Of a stretch of DNA of 64,000 nucleotides, positions 25,001 to 35,650 are shown piece after piece. Below the pieces are notes generated by a model, which did no database searches, was not told the origin of the DNA, and saw only the letters and a list, made by a program, of their open reading frames with translations. The stretch comes from Xiphophorus maculatus (taxonomy: Eukaryota > Chordata > Actinopteri > Cyprinodontiformes > Poeciliidae). Numbering within the stretch: position 1 is the first letter of the stretch; the number at the start of each line of letters is the position of its first letter. The stretch spans positions 3,788,056-3,852,055 of the forward strand of contig NC_036460.1 in NCBI RefSeq assembly GCF_002775205.1. The letters are read 5' to 3'. Position numbers and translations under genes: made by a program.

Positions 25001-28000
25001 GTTAAACATTAACCTTCCAAAGATAAAATCTAGGGAAGCTGGTATTGACGTTAAAGGGCCTAAAGGTGAAGGGAAAACATTTGACGTGCCATCAATGGAT
25101 ATATCAGCACCCAAAATAAAAACTCCAGAGGTAGACGTCAGCCTCCAGGGTCCAGATGTTGACATTTCACTTCCAAAACCAAAAGCTGATTTTGAGATTG
25201 ATGTTAAAGATGCTGAAATAAAAGGAGGAAAGACAAAAATCCCAACATTTGACATTTCAATGCCAAAGGTAAACTTTCCTGAAGGTGAAGTCAAAGTAAA
25301 GGGTCCTGACTTCAAGGGCAAGAAGATTGAGATGCCAGACATTGATATTTCGCTGCCTAAAGGAAAATCAGATGTAGAAACTGATGGGCATGGCTGGAAA
25401 GGCGGGAAGTTTCACATACCCTCAGTTGATTTTTCTCTACCAAAGATTAAAGCTAAAGGACCAGAGGTCAACATAGATGGGCCTGAACTTAAACAAGGAG
25501 ACATCAACATGCCTGACATTGACATTTCTCTTCCAAAAGGAAAAGCTGATATCGACCTCAATATTGAAAGTACTGAAGTAAAAGGAGGAAAATTCAAAAT
25601 ACCCAAATTTGATATTTCCCTTCCAAAGACAAACCTTCCAGAGGGCCATGTTGACATTTCTCTACCAAAAGCAAAAGGAGAAGTTGACATTGATGGTCAC
25701 ATGGACAAAGAGGCCAAGTTTCAGCTGCCTTCTCTTGACGTTTCTCTCCCTAAAATAAAAGCAAAAGGAGCTGACATTGATATCGAAGGTCCAGAACTAA
25801 AAGGTGACATCACACTACCAAAAGGCAAAGTGGAGGGTGATCTAAGCCTCAAAGGCCCTGATGTAAAAGGAGGATTTAACTTGCCAACTGTGGACATCTC
25901 ATTTCCCAAAGGAAAAACTGATGGAGACTTTGATGTTGAAAGTTCAGAGAGAAAAGGTGGAAAGTTTAAAATGCCAAAATTTGATGTCTCCTTGCCCAAA
26001 GTAAGTCTTCCAGAGGGTGATATTAGAATAAAAGACCCAAATATTATGGGAGAGAAGCCTGAGTTGCCAGACCTTGATATTTCAATCCCAAAAGGAAAAG
26101 CAAAAGGGGAAATTGAAGCCGGAGGACATGCCAGTAAAGGAAGCAAGTTCCAAATGCCCTCGGTTGACATTTCTCTTCCTAAAATGAAAGGTAAAGGACC
26201 AGAGCTGAGTGGTGAAGTTCAAGGTGGAAAGGTAAATTTGCCTTCAGTGGATGTTTCTGCACCTAAACTGAAGTCTCCTGAATTAAATGTTGGCCTTCAG
26301 GGTCCAGATATGAATGTTGATCTGTCACCATCATCATTTAAAGTGGAGGGTGATGTTAACACTGAAGGAATGGACATAAAAGGAGGAAAGTTCAAGATGC
26401 CAAAATTCGACGTTTCTTTACCAAAGATTACGCTCCCAAAGGTTGATTCCAACATTGAAGGTCCAGAGATGAAAGGAAACCCAAAAATTACAGCTGGTGA
26501 TATTTCACTTCCAAAAGCTAAGGGACCAGAGATCAATTTTGAGGGTCCTGAAATTGAAGGAGGGAAGATAAATTTACCATCTCTTGATATTTCACTTCCC
26601 AAAACACAGTCTCCTGATACAAATGCTAGTCTCAAGACCCCTGATCCAAAGGGAGGAAAAATCAAAATACCTGCCATTAATGTCTCCCTCCCTAAAGGAA
26701 AGGTTGATGGTGACTTTGATGTGGAGCCCCCTGAGATGAAGGGTGGGAAGTTTAAATTACCAAAATTTGATATCTCCTTACCAAAGGTTACTCTCCCAAA
26801 GACTGATGTCAGTATTGAAGGGCCAGACATGAAAGGAGAAATGGAAGTACCATCTGCTGATATTTCACTGCCCAAACCAAAGACAGATGTTGAAGTTGAT
26901 GTAGGCAGTGGTAAAAGCAAGTTTCACTTGCCCTCGGTTGATATCTCTTTTCCTACAATCAAAGGAAAGGAAGCTAATGTTGATATTCAAGGACCTAAAA
27001 TCAAGGGTGATGCGTCACTCCCTAAAATAAAGTCTTCAGACATAGATATTACCATCAAAGGCCCTGACATAGGAGGAAAAGTTGACCTACCAAATGTGGA
27101 TGTTTCACTTCCCAAAGGTAACATAGAAGGTGATGTCAAGGCAGAAGGATCTGAAGTGAAAGGAGGAAAATTTAAGATGCCAAAATTAGATGTATCTCTC
27201 CCAAAGATTACCATCCCAAAGGTTGACATAAATGTTGAAGGACCAGATATGAAAGGGAAAATTGAGAAGCCGACCACTGATATTACGCTACCAAAAACAG
27301 ATGTAGATATAAATGTTGAAAGTGGTAAAGGAGGCAAATTTCATATGCCCACAGTGGATTTCTCTCTTCCACGGGTCAAAGCAAAGGGAGCTGACATTGA
27401 GATTGAAAAACCCGACATCAAGGGTGATTTGTCTCTACCTAAAGTAAAGTGTCCAGAGGTAGATATCAGTCTTAGAGGCCCAGAGGTTGAAGTAGGAAAG
27501 GTAGTTCAACCAACCCCAGACATCTCATACCCCAAAGGGAAACTTGAAGGTGGCATAGAAGTTGAGGGCCCTGAGGTGAAGGGGGGTAAATTTAAAATGC
27601 CAAAAATTGACATGTCTTTACCAAAGGTTAATCTCCCTGAGGGTGATTTGAAGATAAAAGGCCCAGAGTTCAAAACAGGAAAAATTGAGTTGCCAGACAT
27701 TGATTTGTCACTTCCCAAAGGAAAAGGAAAAGGAGACATTGCAACTGCAGGACATGCTGGGAAGGGAGGCAAATTCCACATGCCAAACATTGACATCTCT
27801 CTTCCTAAAATGAAAACCAAAGGAACTGAGATAAATGTTGAAGGTCCAGAATTTCAGGGTGGAAACCTCAACATACCTGAAGCTAACATTTCACTTCCAA
27901 AAGAAAATATTGATGCTGACCTCAGCGTTGGAGGTCCAGAATTAAAAGGGGGAAAAGTAAACCTGCCCAAAGTTGATATTTCACTTCCAAAATTTAGTCT

Positions 28001-31000
28001 ACCAGAGGGCGCTGTCAAAGTCAAAGGACCTGATGTTAAGGGAAAACTTGAAATCCCAGCCGCTGATATCTCAACTTCTACAGGAAAAGTTGAGGGAGAC
28101 ATAGATATTCAGGGACAAAGTGACAAAAAAGGCAAGTTTCAACTACCCTCAATAGATATCTCTCTTCCTAAAATAAAAACAAAAGGAGTTAATATGGATA
28201 TAGAAGTACCCAAACCCAAAGGTGAAATATCACTTCAAGGTGGACAATTTGAGGGTGATTTAAATGTTGAAGGACCTCAAGTTAAAGGTAGTAAACTTAA
28301 AATGCCCACATTTGATGTCTCGTTGCCCAAAGTCAATCTTCCAGAAGGTGAGCTGAAAATGAAAGGACCTGAAATGAAGGGAGGAAATATTGACATGCCA
28401 GATGTTGACATATCGCTCCCAGGGGGTAAAGCAGGAGGAGAAATTGAAACTGGAATGCTTTCCAACAAAGAAGGCAAGTTTCACATGCCTTCAATTGACA
28501 TTACACTTCCTAAAATAAAAGCTAAGGGACCCAATGTAAATGTAGGTGGTCCTGAAATTGAAGGAGGAAAAATCAAAATGCCTGCTGTTGATGTTTCCCT
28601 CCCTAAAGGAAAGACAGATATTGACCTTGATGTGGAGCCCCCTGAGATGAAGGGTGGGAAGTTTAAATTACCAAAATTTGATATCTCCCTACCGAAGGTT
28701 ACTCCCCCTAAGGCTGATGCCAGTGTTGAAGGGCCAGACATAAAAGGAGAAACTGAAGTACCAGCGGCTGATATTTCACTTCCAAAAGCAAAGACAGATG
28801 TAGAAATGAATGTCAACACAGGTACAAGCAGCAAGTTTCACATTCCCTCGGTTGATCTGTCGCTTCCTAAAATCAAAGGAAAGGGAAATGTTGATATTCA
28901 AGGGCCTAAAATCAAGGGTGATTTATCGTTTCCTAAAATCAAATCTCCAGAAGTAGATGTCAACCTCAAAAGCCCAGAGGTTGAAGGAGGGAAAATTAAC
29001 TTACCAGCTGTTGATATTTCACTCCCCAAAGGAAAAGTTGATGGTGACTATGAGTTTGAGGGTGTTGAGGATAAGAAGGGTAAGTTTAAAATGCCAAAAA
29101 TTGATGTGTCTTTACCGAAGGTGAGCCTTCCTGAAGGGAATGTTAAAATCAAAGGCCCGGACATCAAGGCAGGAAACATTGAGATGCCAGACATTGATTT
29201 ATCTCTTCCAAAACCAAAGGTTGAAGGAGAAATTGACACTGATGGATATGCTAAGAAAGGAGGCAAGTTTCATATGCCTTCTATGCATCTTCCTGACATG
29301 AAAGCAAAGGAACCGCAAGCCAACTTAAAAGGTCCTGAAATTGATGTTGATATCAAGGGTCCAGATTTAAAAGGAGGAACAGGTGGAAAGTTCCACATGC
29401 CAACTCTTGACATAAATATGCCCAAATTTGATCTGGACCTAGGCCTTCCATCTGGGTCAAAGAATAAAGGTCTTAAAGTCGACATCAGTGGACCTGATGC
29501 ATCTGGAGATTTGGAGATGTCGGGTCTGAAAGGTAATCTCAAACCAGCCCAATTGAAGGTTAGGACTGAAGATGTAGAAGGTCCAGGTGCATCATTGAAA
29601 CTTCCCTCAGTCAAGCTACCAACAGTTGACATCTCAGCCCCAAAAGTGGATCTAGACTTTGGCCTTAACAAACCTAAAGGTGATGATGTTGAAGTTGAAC
29701 TTTTGAAAGCAGAGGGAGGAAGACCTTCTTCAGGTGGTAGCTTTGATTTGCCTGATGTCTCTCTCAAAGTGCCTAGTTTCACTTTCCCCCGGTTTGGTGT
29801 AAAGTCAAAGAGTGGTGATTTGGAGGCATCCGGACTCAAGGGAGATATTTCCCTCCATCCGCCAAATGTCGAAGGAGAGATGAGGGCACCATCAGTGGAA
29901 TTTGATGGGGATGGAAAAGTCAAAATGAAGAAAGCAAAAATAAAAATGCCTTCATTTGGAATATCTAAAAAAGATACCGATGTATCAGTGTCTTGTCCTG
30001 ATGTTGATGTTAACCTGAAAAAAGGAAAAGCTGACCTTCCTCACCTGGATTTCAGGACTGAGAGCCCAGACAAGGCAAAACATAAAGTAAAGTTTCCAAA
30101 GTTCAAAATGTCATCTCCAAAGGTTCAACTTCCAGAAGGAGAGGTTGATGCTAAAGGGGAAGCTGAAGTGGATAGAAAGAGTGGCTTTCACGCACCTGAT
30201 GTCACTCTCAAGTTACCAAAGTTCTCAATCCCAGGATTTGGCTCCAAGGAAAAAGATTTAGGTAAACCAAGTGGTGAACTTAAAGCCCAGGGCAAAGTCA
30301 AGATGCCTTCTGTTGAGCTGTCACTCCCAGAGGCTAAAACACCAGAGATGGAGGTTCTTTTACCTAAAACAGAAGTTGATGTTTCAGAAGCAGATATCAA
30401 AGGCTACGAAGGAAACCTTAAAATTCCCAAAATGCCTCAGATTGATGTTTCTATTCCCAAAGTAGACCTTGATGCGTCTTTCCCAAAAGGTAAATCCCAA
30501 GAGATTGAAGGATCAGGTATGGAGCTTAAAGGAGGTGACAGAAAATTCAAAATGCCTCAAGTAACATTGCCAACATTAGATGTGAGTCTTCCTAAAGGAA
30601 AACCTAAAGATCTCAATATACCTAAAACTGAAATAGAGGGTGATGGAGGGACGTTTAAAATGCCTTATGTCAAAATGCCCACTGTTGATATAACTGTATC
30701 AAAGGCTGATATTTCACTGCCAAAAGCAAAATTGGAAACCCCTGAAATTGAAATAGAGGGGACTACAGAGCAAAAGTTTAAAATGCCCAGGGTTGACATC
30801 TCTCTTCCAAAGGGTAAACTCCAAGGGAACGAGGCAGCTGAAATGGATGGAGAAAGAGGAAAAATCAAAATGCCTCACATAAAGATGCCACATGTTGATA
30901 TCTCTCTCCCCAAGGGAAAAATTGAAGGTCCAGATGTGGAAATCAAAGGAGAAGGGGGAAAATTCAAGATGCCACAAATCAGCATGCCGTCTGTTGATGT

Positions 31001-33835
31001 TTCACTCTCTAAAGGAAAAGTTGAAGGTCCAAATGTTCAGATAGAGGGCACGTCTGAAGACAAAGTCAAATTACCTCAATATAAAATGCCAAATGTTGAG
31101 GTTGTTCTGCCCAAGGGACAGATTGAAGGTCCCAATGTAGAGCTTAAAGGAGAAAAGGGAACTTTTAAGATGCCCCAGATTGGTATACCATCTGTTGAAA
31201 TAACCCTTCCTAAAGGAAAGGTTGAAGGTTTAGATATTGAAGGCGATGGAGGAGCAAAATTCAAAACGCCGTATGTAAAATTGCCATCAGTTGACACATC
31301 CGTATCTAAAGGAAAAACTGCTGACCCAAATTCTGGAATTACAGGAAATTTGGGAGGAAAATTCAAAGTGCCTCATGTAAAAATGCCAAATGTGGACTTC
31401 TCAGTCAACAAAGGAAAAGCTGGTCCAGATGTGGAGATTGAGGGTGAAGGTGGAAAGCTTAAGATGCCACACTTTAGTATGCCTTCAGTTGATATATCAT
31501 TACCCAAAGGAAGAATTGAGAGTCCTGATATTGAGAAAGGAGATACAGAGGGCAAAATAAAAATGCCTCACCTGAAAAAGCCAAATGTTGACATCTCTTT
31601 ACCCAAGGGTAATGCTGCCAAATTTGAAGGAACAGAGTTAAAAGTAGAGGGAAGCCTACCAGAAGTAGCCGCTGGAGACATTTCTTTACCAAAAGATAAG
31701 ACTGCATGCCCCAACACTGGCGTTAAGAGTGAAGGAGGAAAGTTCAAGTTGCCAAAAGTTGATATATCTCTTCCCAAAGTAAAACCTTCTATGGAAGCTC
31801 CAGAGATGGACATAAAGAAAGAAGGACAACTCAAGATGCCAAAAACAAGTACTGACAAATCTAGTGGGAAAACTGAGGTAGAGGGTGGAACTATCAAACT
31901 ACCCCATATAAAGATGCCTGAAGTTGATATTTCCCTTCCTAAAGGTAAAGGTAGTGAAGTTCCTACTATGGAGATGGAAGTTACAGGTCCAGATGCCAAA
32001 CTGGCAAAGGGAAAAATATCAATGCCAAAGGATAAAATACCCAAACCCGAGCCTGGGTTACAAGTGGTAACACCAGATCTGAAAGCCGATTTAAATATTG
32101 AGGGAGAGAGCAAAGGTATAAAGCTGAAAATGCCAATAATAGATATTGAAAGTCCAAAAGAAGAACTGAACATAGAATTTCAAAAAGGGGATGTTAAGAT
32201 GGACAAGAAAAAAATTGTATTACCAGACCTGGATCTAAACACATCAGGAGCCGACAGCAAAGTTAAGAAGGGAAAGAAGGGGAAAAAATTCAAGATTGGA
32301 GTGCCAAAAATGAAAGGTGTTGAAGATGTAACCGCAGAAGTAAAACACAGTGGGGACGGTGGTGTCAAAAACAATGGCCATGCAACTGATAAATGTCAAG
32401 TTAACATCACAGCACCAGAGGTGACGTTACCAAGCATTAGTCTCAAAACAGGCTCAGGTACCAAAGGAGGCCCGTCATCTTCCAGTAAAGAAGTCATAGT
32501 ACCTAGAATACCTGATATAGAGTTTGATATTGGTACATCACAAGATGAAGATGATGACAAAACAGAAACAGAGAAGAAAGTCAAGATCCCTAAATTCGGG
32601 GTCCCATTGCCCTCCATCTCTTCTCCTGAAGGAAGGATGGATATCCACGGACCAGAAATTCGGTATGAGGGTCCTAAAATGCCCAAAGTAAAGAAAGCTG
32701 TTTTTGTTTTGGTGAATCCAAATGAAATAGAGCAGGCATCCGCTAGCATTACACCCCCAAACAAGAAGACAGAAGCTGAAACAGAGACAGAAGATGTCAA
32801 AGTGAAGATGCCCATAATCAAAAAGAAGTCAAGCTTTGGGAAGTCTAAAGATAAATCATCTGAAAGAGAAGCAGAGGAAGAGGAAAAGTCAAAGGGAGCA
32901 AAGATTAAAATACCCAAAGTTTCATTTTCATCAGGCAAATCAGGGTCTGCTGATGTCACTTTGAAGGGAGACAGTTCAAGTCTCAATGGAGAAAAAGCTG
33001 AAACTCATCACAAGGATGATAAAGGGACATTTGGGGGCAAAATCAAACTTCCAAAGGTGGAGTTTACTAGTCCGTACAGCAAGATGGCATCAGGGGATAA
33101 AATGGGAAAGGACTCTTCATCAGAAGTAAAGGGTGACCGCCAAGAGGCTGAAACTCCAGACAAAATGGCCTCAAAGGAAGTGGTGTCATCTCATGCCCGA
33201 ACAGAGATGTTGGACAGGGACAGTTCAGAGTCACCACTGGGTTTTGGTGCAGAGTTCACATCAACGAAGGTTCAGAAGTGGAGCGAGATGGAGAGCAGAA
33301 GCAAAGAAGGAGAGGAAAAGGAATCTACCTCTTGGTTCAAGGTCCCCAAGTTCACACTGAAGCCCCATGCCACAGGTAGGAACAGACCCACCAGCAATGA
33401 TCATTCGTAGTATCTACAGGATGTTCCTCAACCATTAACATCTCTCTTCCTGATTTGTTTTCTCTTACTGAAGACAAAGTTTCCTTTCAGTCCTGATTTC
33501 TTCACTTATCCTCCGCACTCTTTCTTGTTTCCTCTTGCATCTGTCCCTGTTTCCTGACCCCAGGCTTCCTCCAGATAACCCCAGAGGGTTCCCCTCAGGC
33601 CCAGCGCCGGGGCGAGCTGGGAGGGGAGGTGGACGTCTCTGGATCCTTCTGTCTCCACACCTCGGGACTCGACTTCGCCAGCCAGCAAATGTCCGAAGAG
33701 CACCAAGTCTCTTCCACAGAGGAGGGAACCGTCACAACGGTCACCAAGACGACGAGAATCACCAGACACCTGCTTACCACAGAGACTCGGACCGGCGAAT
33801 CCTCAGTAACTACTCACCAAGTGTCAGACTTTTAA
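17307..33835 (+). CDS. prx: Periaxin/AHNAK2-family giant PDZ scaffold gene
   Basis: A multi-exon gene for a scaffold of more than 4,000 residues. Coding exons joined by GT-AG introns with matching phases: 17307-17362, 19101-19202, 19384-19509, 19864-20023, 21200-21393, 21787-22007, 22100-33375, 33564-33835. Order of parts: variable N-terminus, one PDZ domain, a basic segment, a vast repeat domain and a Thr/Ser-rich tail. Family members tether membrane-associated protein complexes to cortical cytoskeleton: periaxin in myelinating Schwann cells, AHNAK2 at costameres and cell cortex. An in-frame ATG at 19480 gives a start (MDSESAEEQ) resembling the N-terminus of mammalian periaxin and a 4,050-residue protein. 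The upstream exons at 17307 and 19101 stay open in frame, so a longer AHNAK2-like N-terminus with its start in an unidentified 5' exon is also possible. The post-PDZ region ([20 protein letters not shown]) looks like periaxin; the [12 protein letters not shown] stretch and the CLBA1-like neighbour point to AHNAK2. The family is sure; the prx versus ahnak2 orthology is not. Confidence 0.85.
17540..17975. mobile_element. Family C element, fullest copy, in an intron of the scaffold gene
   Basis: Begins with acataaaagtaaaaagtcta and ctcaagtactgcgtaactga, ends with actcaagtaaatgtaactag. The ACTCAAGTA / TACTTGAGT ends are inverted relative to the other orientation copies. No open frame. Confidence 0.65.
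18342..18509 (+). other. Exon-like open segment of unknown nature
   Basis: Follows an acceptor-like actattttag and ends at AAGAG/gtgaag. One frame is open and reads [19 protein letters not shown], then [13 protein letters not shown] and RFLQDGRKR, which looks protein-like. It cannot be part of the main scaffold transcript because its phase-0 frame hits a stop. It may be a processed pseudogene piece or transposon coding fragment; I do not recognise the family. Confidence 0.3.
19036..19089. repeat. (GATT)n microsatellite at a splice acceptor
   Basis: About 13 GATT units ending 11 bases before the exon at 19101, occupying the position of the branch point and part of the pyrimidine tract. Confidence 0.8.
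19101..19509 (+). CDS. prx: Two N-terminal coding exons of the scaffold gene, with internal start
   Basis: Exon 19101-19202 (34 codons, Ser/Pro/Arg-rich, [16 protein letters not shown]) and exon 19384-19509 (42 codons, helical [16 protein letters not shown]) both begin and end in phase 0, so either could be skipped without shifting the frame. The second contains ATG at 19480, followed by DSESAEEQT, which aligns with the start of mammalian periaxin (M-x-x-x-SAEE just before the PDZ domain). The acceptor of the first lies directly after a GATT tetranucleotide array. Confidence 0.65.
19267..19288. repeat. (CCAA)n microsatellite
   Basis: Five CCAA units in the intron just after the exon ending at 19202. 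Confidence 0.75.
19864..21393 (+). CDS. prx: PDZ-domain exons of the scaffold gene
   Basis: Two exons, 19864-20023 and 21200-21393, joined in phase 1, encode the PDZ domain (about residues 18-100 counted from ATG 19480). Visible signatures are [18 protein letters not shown] at the carboxylate-binding-loop region, [31 protein letters not shown] and [18 protein letters not shown]. The periaxin and AHNAK2 PDZ domains are known to form intertwined, domain-swapped homodimers, so the same is expected here. After the domain comes KRTVP and a [10 protein letters not shown] linker as in periaxin. The 1.18-kb intron between them carries a transposon remnant right after the donor. Confidence 0.88.
20024..20120. 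mobile_element. Transposon remnant beginning at the exon donor
   Basis: Sequence ccggactatagggagcaccg and gattataaggcacactgtta resembles the end of a dispersed hAT-type repeat seen in many vertebrate genomes (CCGGACTATAAGG type). It starts within about ten bases of the donor at 20023. Confidence 0.45.
20505..20835. mobile_element. Family A fragment joined to a family B fragment
   Basis: 20505-20725 carries gggtcattgtagaaaataat and cattttctagagatatc (family A). 20730-20835 carries tacttgtaagtagttttgtc, tttcaagtctactaagaaaa and tattttgtgctttaacagtg (family B right arm). Both lie in the PDZ intron. Confidence 0.5.
20905..20942 (-). mobile_element. hAT-type terminal fragment
   Basis: Reverse complement reads caggggtgtccaaacttttt, a widespread hAT transposon end in vertebrates. 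Only this end is recognisable. Confidence 0.5.
21787..22007 (+). CDS. prx: Basic-segment exon of the scaffold gene
   Basis: Starts in phase 0 after ttccag and ends with two bases of an Arg codon before gttagt. It encodes [19 protein letters not shown] and a run of Lys/Arg ([11 protein letters not shown]), then [15 protein letters not shown]-periaxin has a basic domain with nuclear localisation activity just after its PDZ region, and the VDVEFS-PK motif is shared with it. A nuclear-targeting role is inference. Confidence 0.8.
22100..33375 (+). CDS. prx: Giant single exon encoding the repeat domain of the scaffold
   Basis: An 11,276-nt exon, open throughout, flanked by a gtgtgttttcag acceptor and an ACAG/gtagga donor. 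It encodes about 3,758 residues built from an MPxxDISLPKxK core alternating with GPE/DxKGGK spacers. The unit is degenerate, about 30-40 residues, grouped into higher-order units of roughly 340-425 nt (the [15 protein letters not shown] block recurs near 25590, 25960, 26380, 26740, 27160, 27585, 28290, 28660 and 29078). Cys and Trp are almost absent. From about 29450 the repeat becomes irregular, then around 32190-33100 changes to Lys- and acid-rich sequence ([27 protein letters not shown]). The end, [15 protein letters not shown], runs into the last exon. AHNAK and AHNAK2 likewise keep their repeats in one huge exon. Opposite-strand open frames here are shadows. Confidence 0.92.
33564..33835 (+). 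CDS. prx: Terminal coding exon of the scaffold gene
   Basis: Acceptor ttcctgaccccag at 33563; phase 1 joins exactly to the giant exon to give [23 protein letters not shown]. It encodes about 90 residues, including [21 protein letters not shown] and a Thr/Ser/Arg-rich tail that ends in VSDF and a TAA stop. The preceding intron is only 188 nt. If it is retained, translation ends 11 residues after HAT at 33410 with a different tail. The last residues S-D-F fit a class I PDZ-ligand pattern; whether it is used is unknown. Confidence 0.7.
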
Positions 33836-34244
33836 CTACTGAGAATGCTGTATTGATATCTTAAATAACTTTTGGTTTTCTTTGTTTTTGTGTTTTTTTT
33901 AGACTGGTGAGGTTGCAGTGTTATTTTAATGAGAGGGAAAAATTAAAGTTCATCTTTTATATTTTATCAGGTTAGGCATGATTGTGATTAAATACAAGGT
34001 CTTTTTATCAACCAGCGTTACTATCAGTATTACAACTAAAGAGTAATATATACTGGCTTTGTATTTTTCTTTTGACTATTTTTGTTGTTCATTTAGTTTT
34101 GTTAGGTTTGTCCTAATTATTTATCCAGTTTTGTTCAGTTTTGATAAACACATTAAATATCAACACGCCATCAATTATTTATTTTTGTTTATTCAAAGTG
34201 CGAATAACTTTACGCTCACCAGCAGAGTCGAAGTAGTTCCAACA

Positions 34245-34540
34245 AGTCTGAACCGGAAGTGAGCCGCGCCACCAATCCTCCATCTTGGTAGGCAAGTCCA
34301 GCGCAAAGCATAGGTGAACCATGGCTTCAAGACCAACAGAAAGAGAGTAGGTTACTCGAATAATTGTTTTAATGTTCTTATATTTTTATAAGTTAGAGAG
34401 GAATGAGGTGAGAGCTAGTTCTAAGCTTGTGGCTTGTTTGTTGTTGTCATAGCAACTGTCATGACAGTTAGATACGTTACCTACCAAGATGGCTGTCAGC
34501 TACAAAGTTCCCGGAAGTGCAACGTCACATGTGAACTACA
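34245..34540. mobile_element. Family G palindromic repeat in the scaffold 3' UTR
   Basis: The left arm has gaaccggaagtgagc and ccatcttggtaggca; the right arm has the inverse, taccaagatggctg and ttcccggaagtgcaacg. The right arm matches 55945-56065 in reverse orientation (gccatcttggtaggcagttg, tgctatgacaacagtaac). Confidence 0.55.
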
Positions 34541-35627
34541 CATAGTACCAGATTTTTTTTCAAGAAACTTAGAATCATTTATGCTGATCAATCAAAAAAC
34601 ATACTGGATAGATTTATGTAAATATCTCTATATTATAGCGTTTTTCTTTTTTTTAGTTTTTTTTTAAGCGTTGTCACTTCAAAGCAAAATTTAATTATTT
34701 TCATATTCAGCAGAGTTGGGGGTTTTTTTGTTTTGTTTTTAATCTAATGACCTCTTTTGTTGGTGTTGCAGGAAAAGTGTGAGGTTATACAGATGATAGG
34801 CTGTTATTTTCTACGTAAGAATTCTACTGAAGGCATTTAGTTGGTGTTACGTCCCAGAGTTTACCGCTGTGTGTACGCAGGATGCTCTGGACTCTTCTGC
34901 TCTGTGACCTCTGACCTTATAGTGGCAGATTCTCTCAAACATTTAGGTCAACATGCTGCTAGCCTGTTTATATTTTCACTTTGCATCGCCTGGAAGTTAT
35001 TCAACAGTCTCATGATGGAGATTTTATTTTTGCAAAAACATGAAAATGAGACGATGGGAAATTAAGGGATTTAATTCAAAGATTTAAACACAAAAATAAC
35101 TGTAAATTTTAAATTATTATAAATTTTTTGGCTGCTACAATGAAACTAATTAAGGAGTGGCAAGCTTTAATTTACTCAGAAGTCCAAGTGTAGCATAATG
35201 TGTTTTGTGTGGTTACTGCTACATAATAATATAAGAAGTGCCTTTAACTGTTACCTTTATAAAACTGTGTCTGCCAGTAAATCAATATATTGACCATTTT
35301 CATTTCTGAAATGAGGAAATACTGCTTAAAATCTGAGAAAGGGATATTCAAAATGTCAGCTGCAAAATATTTAAAGCATCTGAGAGCAAATTTGTGCTTT
35401 TCATTTGATTGTTTAGTTTTCCTTTGGTAACTGAAAGGAAGAAACGTCTAGCAGGTGAAAAAATGTTTTTTAAAAAGCAAAGTTAAGTCAAGATAACATT
35501 GCGTGGGCTCAACTGTATGTGTACAGATGTTTTTACCTTTTTGGATGAATGAGGTGATCACATTTTCTTTTGGATTTTAAGACTTTCAGAACTAAGTGTT
35601 GTGCCAGAGCTGCATTGGAAAGACAAC

Positions 35628-35633
35628 AATAAA
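35628..35633 (+). terminator. Poly(A) signal, likely of the scaffold gene
   Basis: AATAAA with a downstream T/GT-rich element within 25 bases. It is the strongest such pair between 33836 and the next promoter. Confidence 0.5.
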
Positions 35634-35650
35634 ATACTATTCACTCTTTT

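Larger units (their letters stand above)
33836..35650 (+). other. prx: Probable 3' UTR of the scaffold gene
   Basis: No coding sequence follows the stop at 33833-33835. An AATAAA at 35628-35633, followed by T/GT-rich sequence (tttttgttgttgg), is the best polyadenylation signal; an ATTAAA near 33943 is an earlier weaker option. A palindromic repeat lies inside at about 34245-34540. Confidence 0.5.

Noticed and set aside
22070..32986. Many long opposite-strand open frames (60-217 codons) under the giant exon
   Set aside because: They mirror the repeated codon pattern of the + strand exon (Ser/Phe/Gly-rich MSTxGxxxFPP repeats), lack splice or start context and stop wherever the repeat changes.
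33376..33410. The stop at 33408-33410 as the main end of the scaffold protein
   Set aside because: A consensus donor at 33376 and a phase-matched exon at 33564 with family-like sequence give a better end; the readthrough form is kept only as an alternative.
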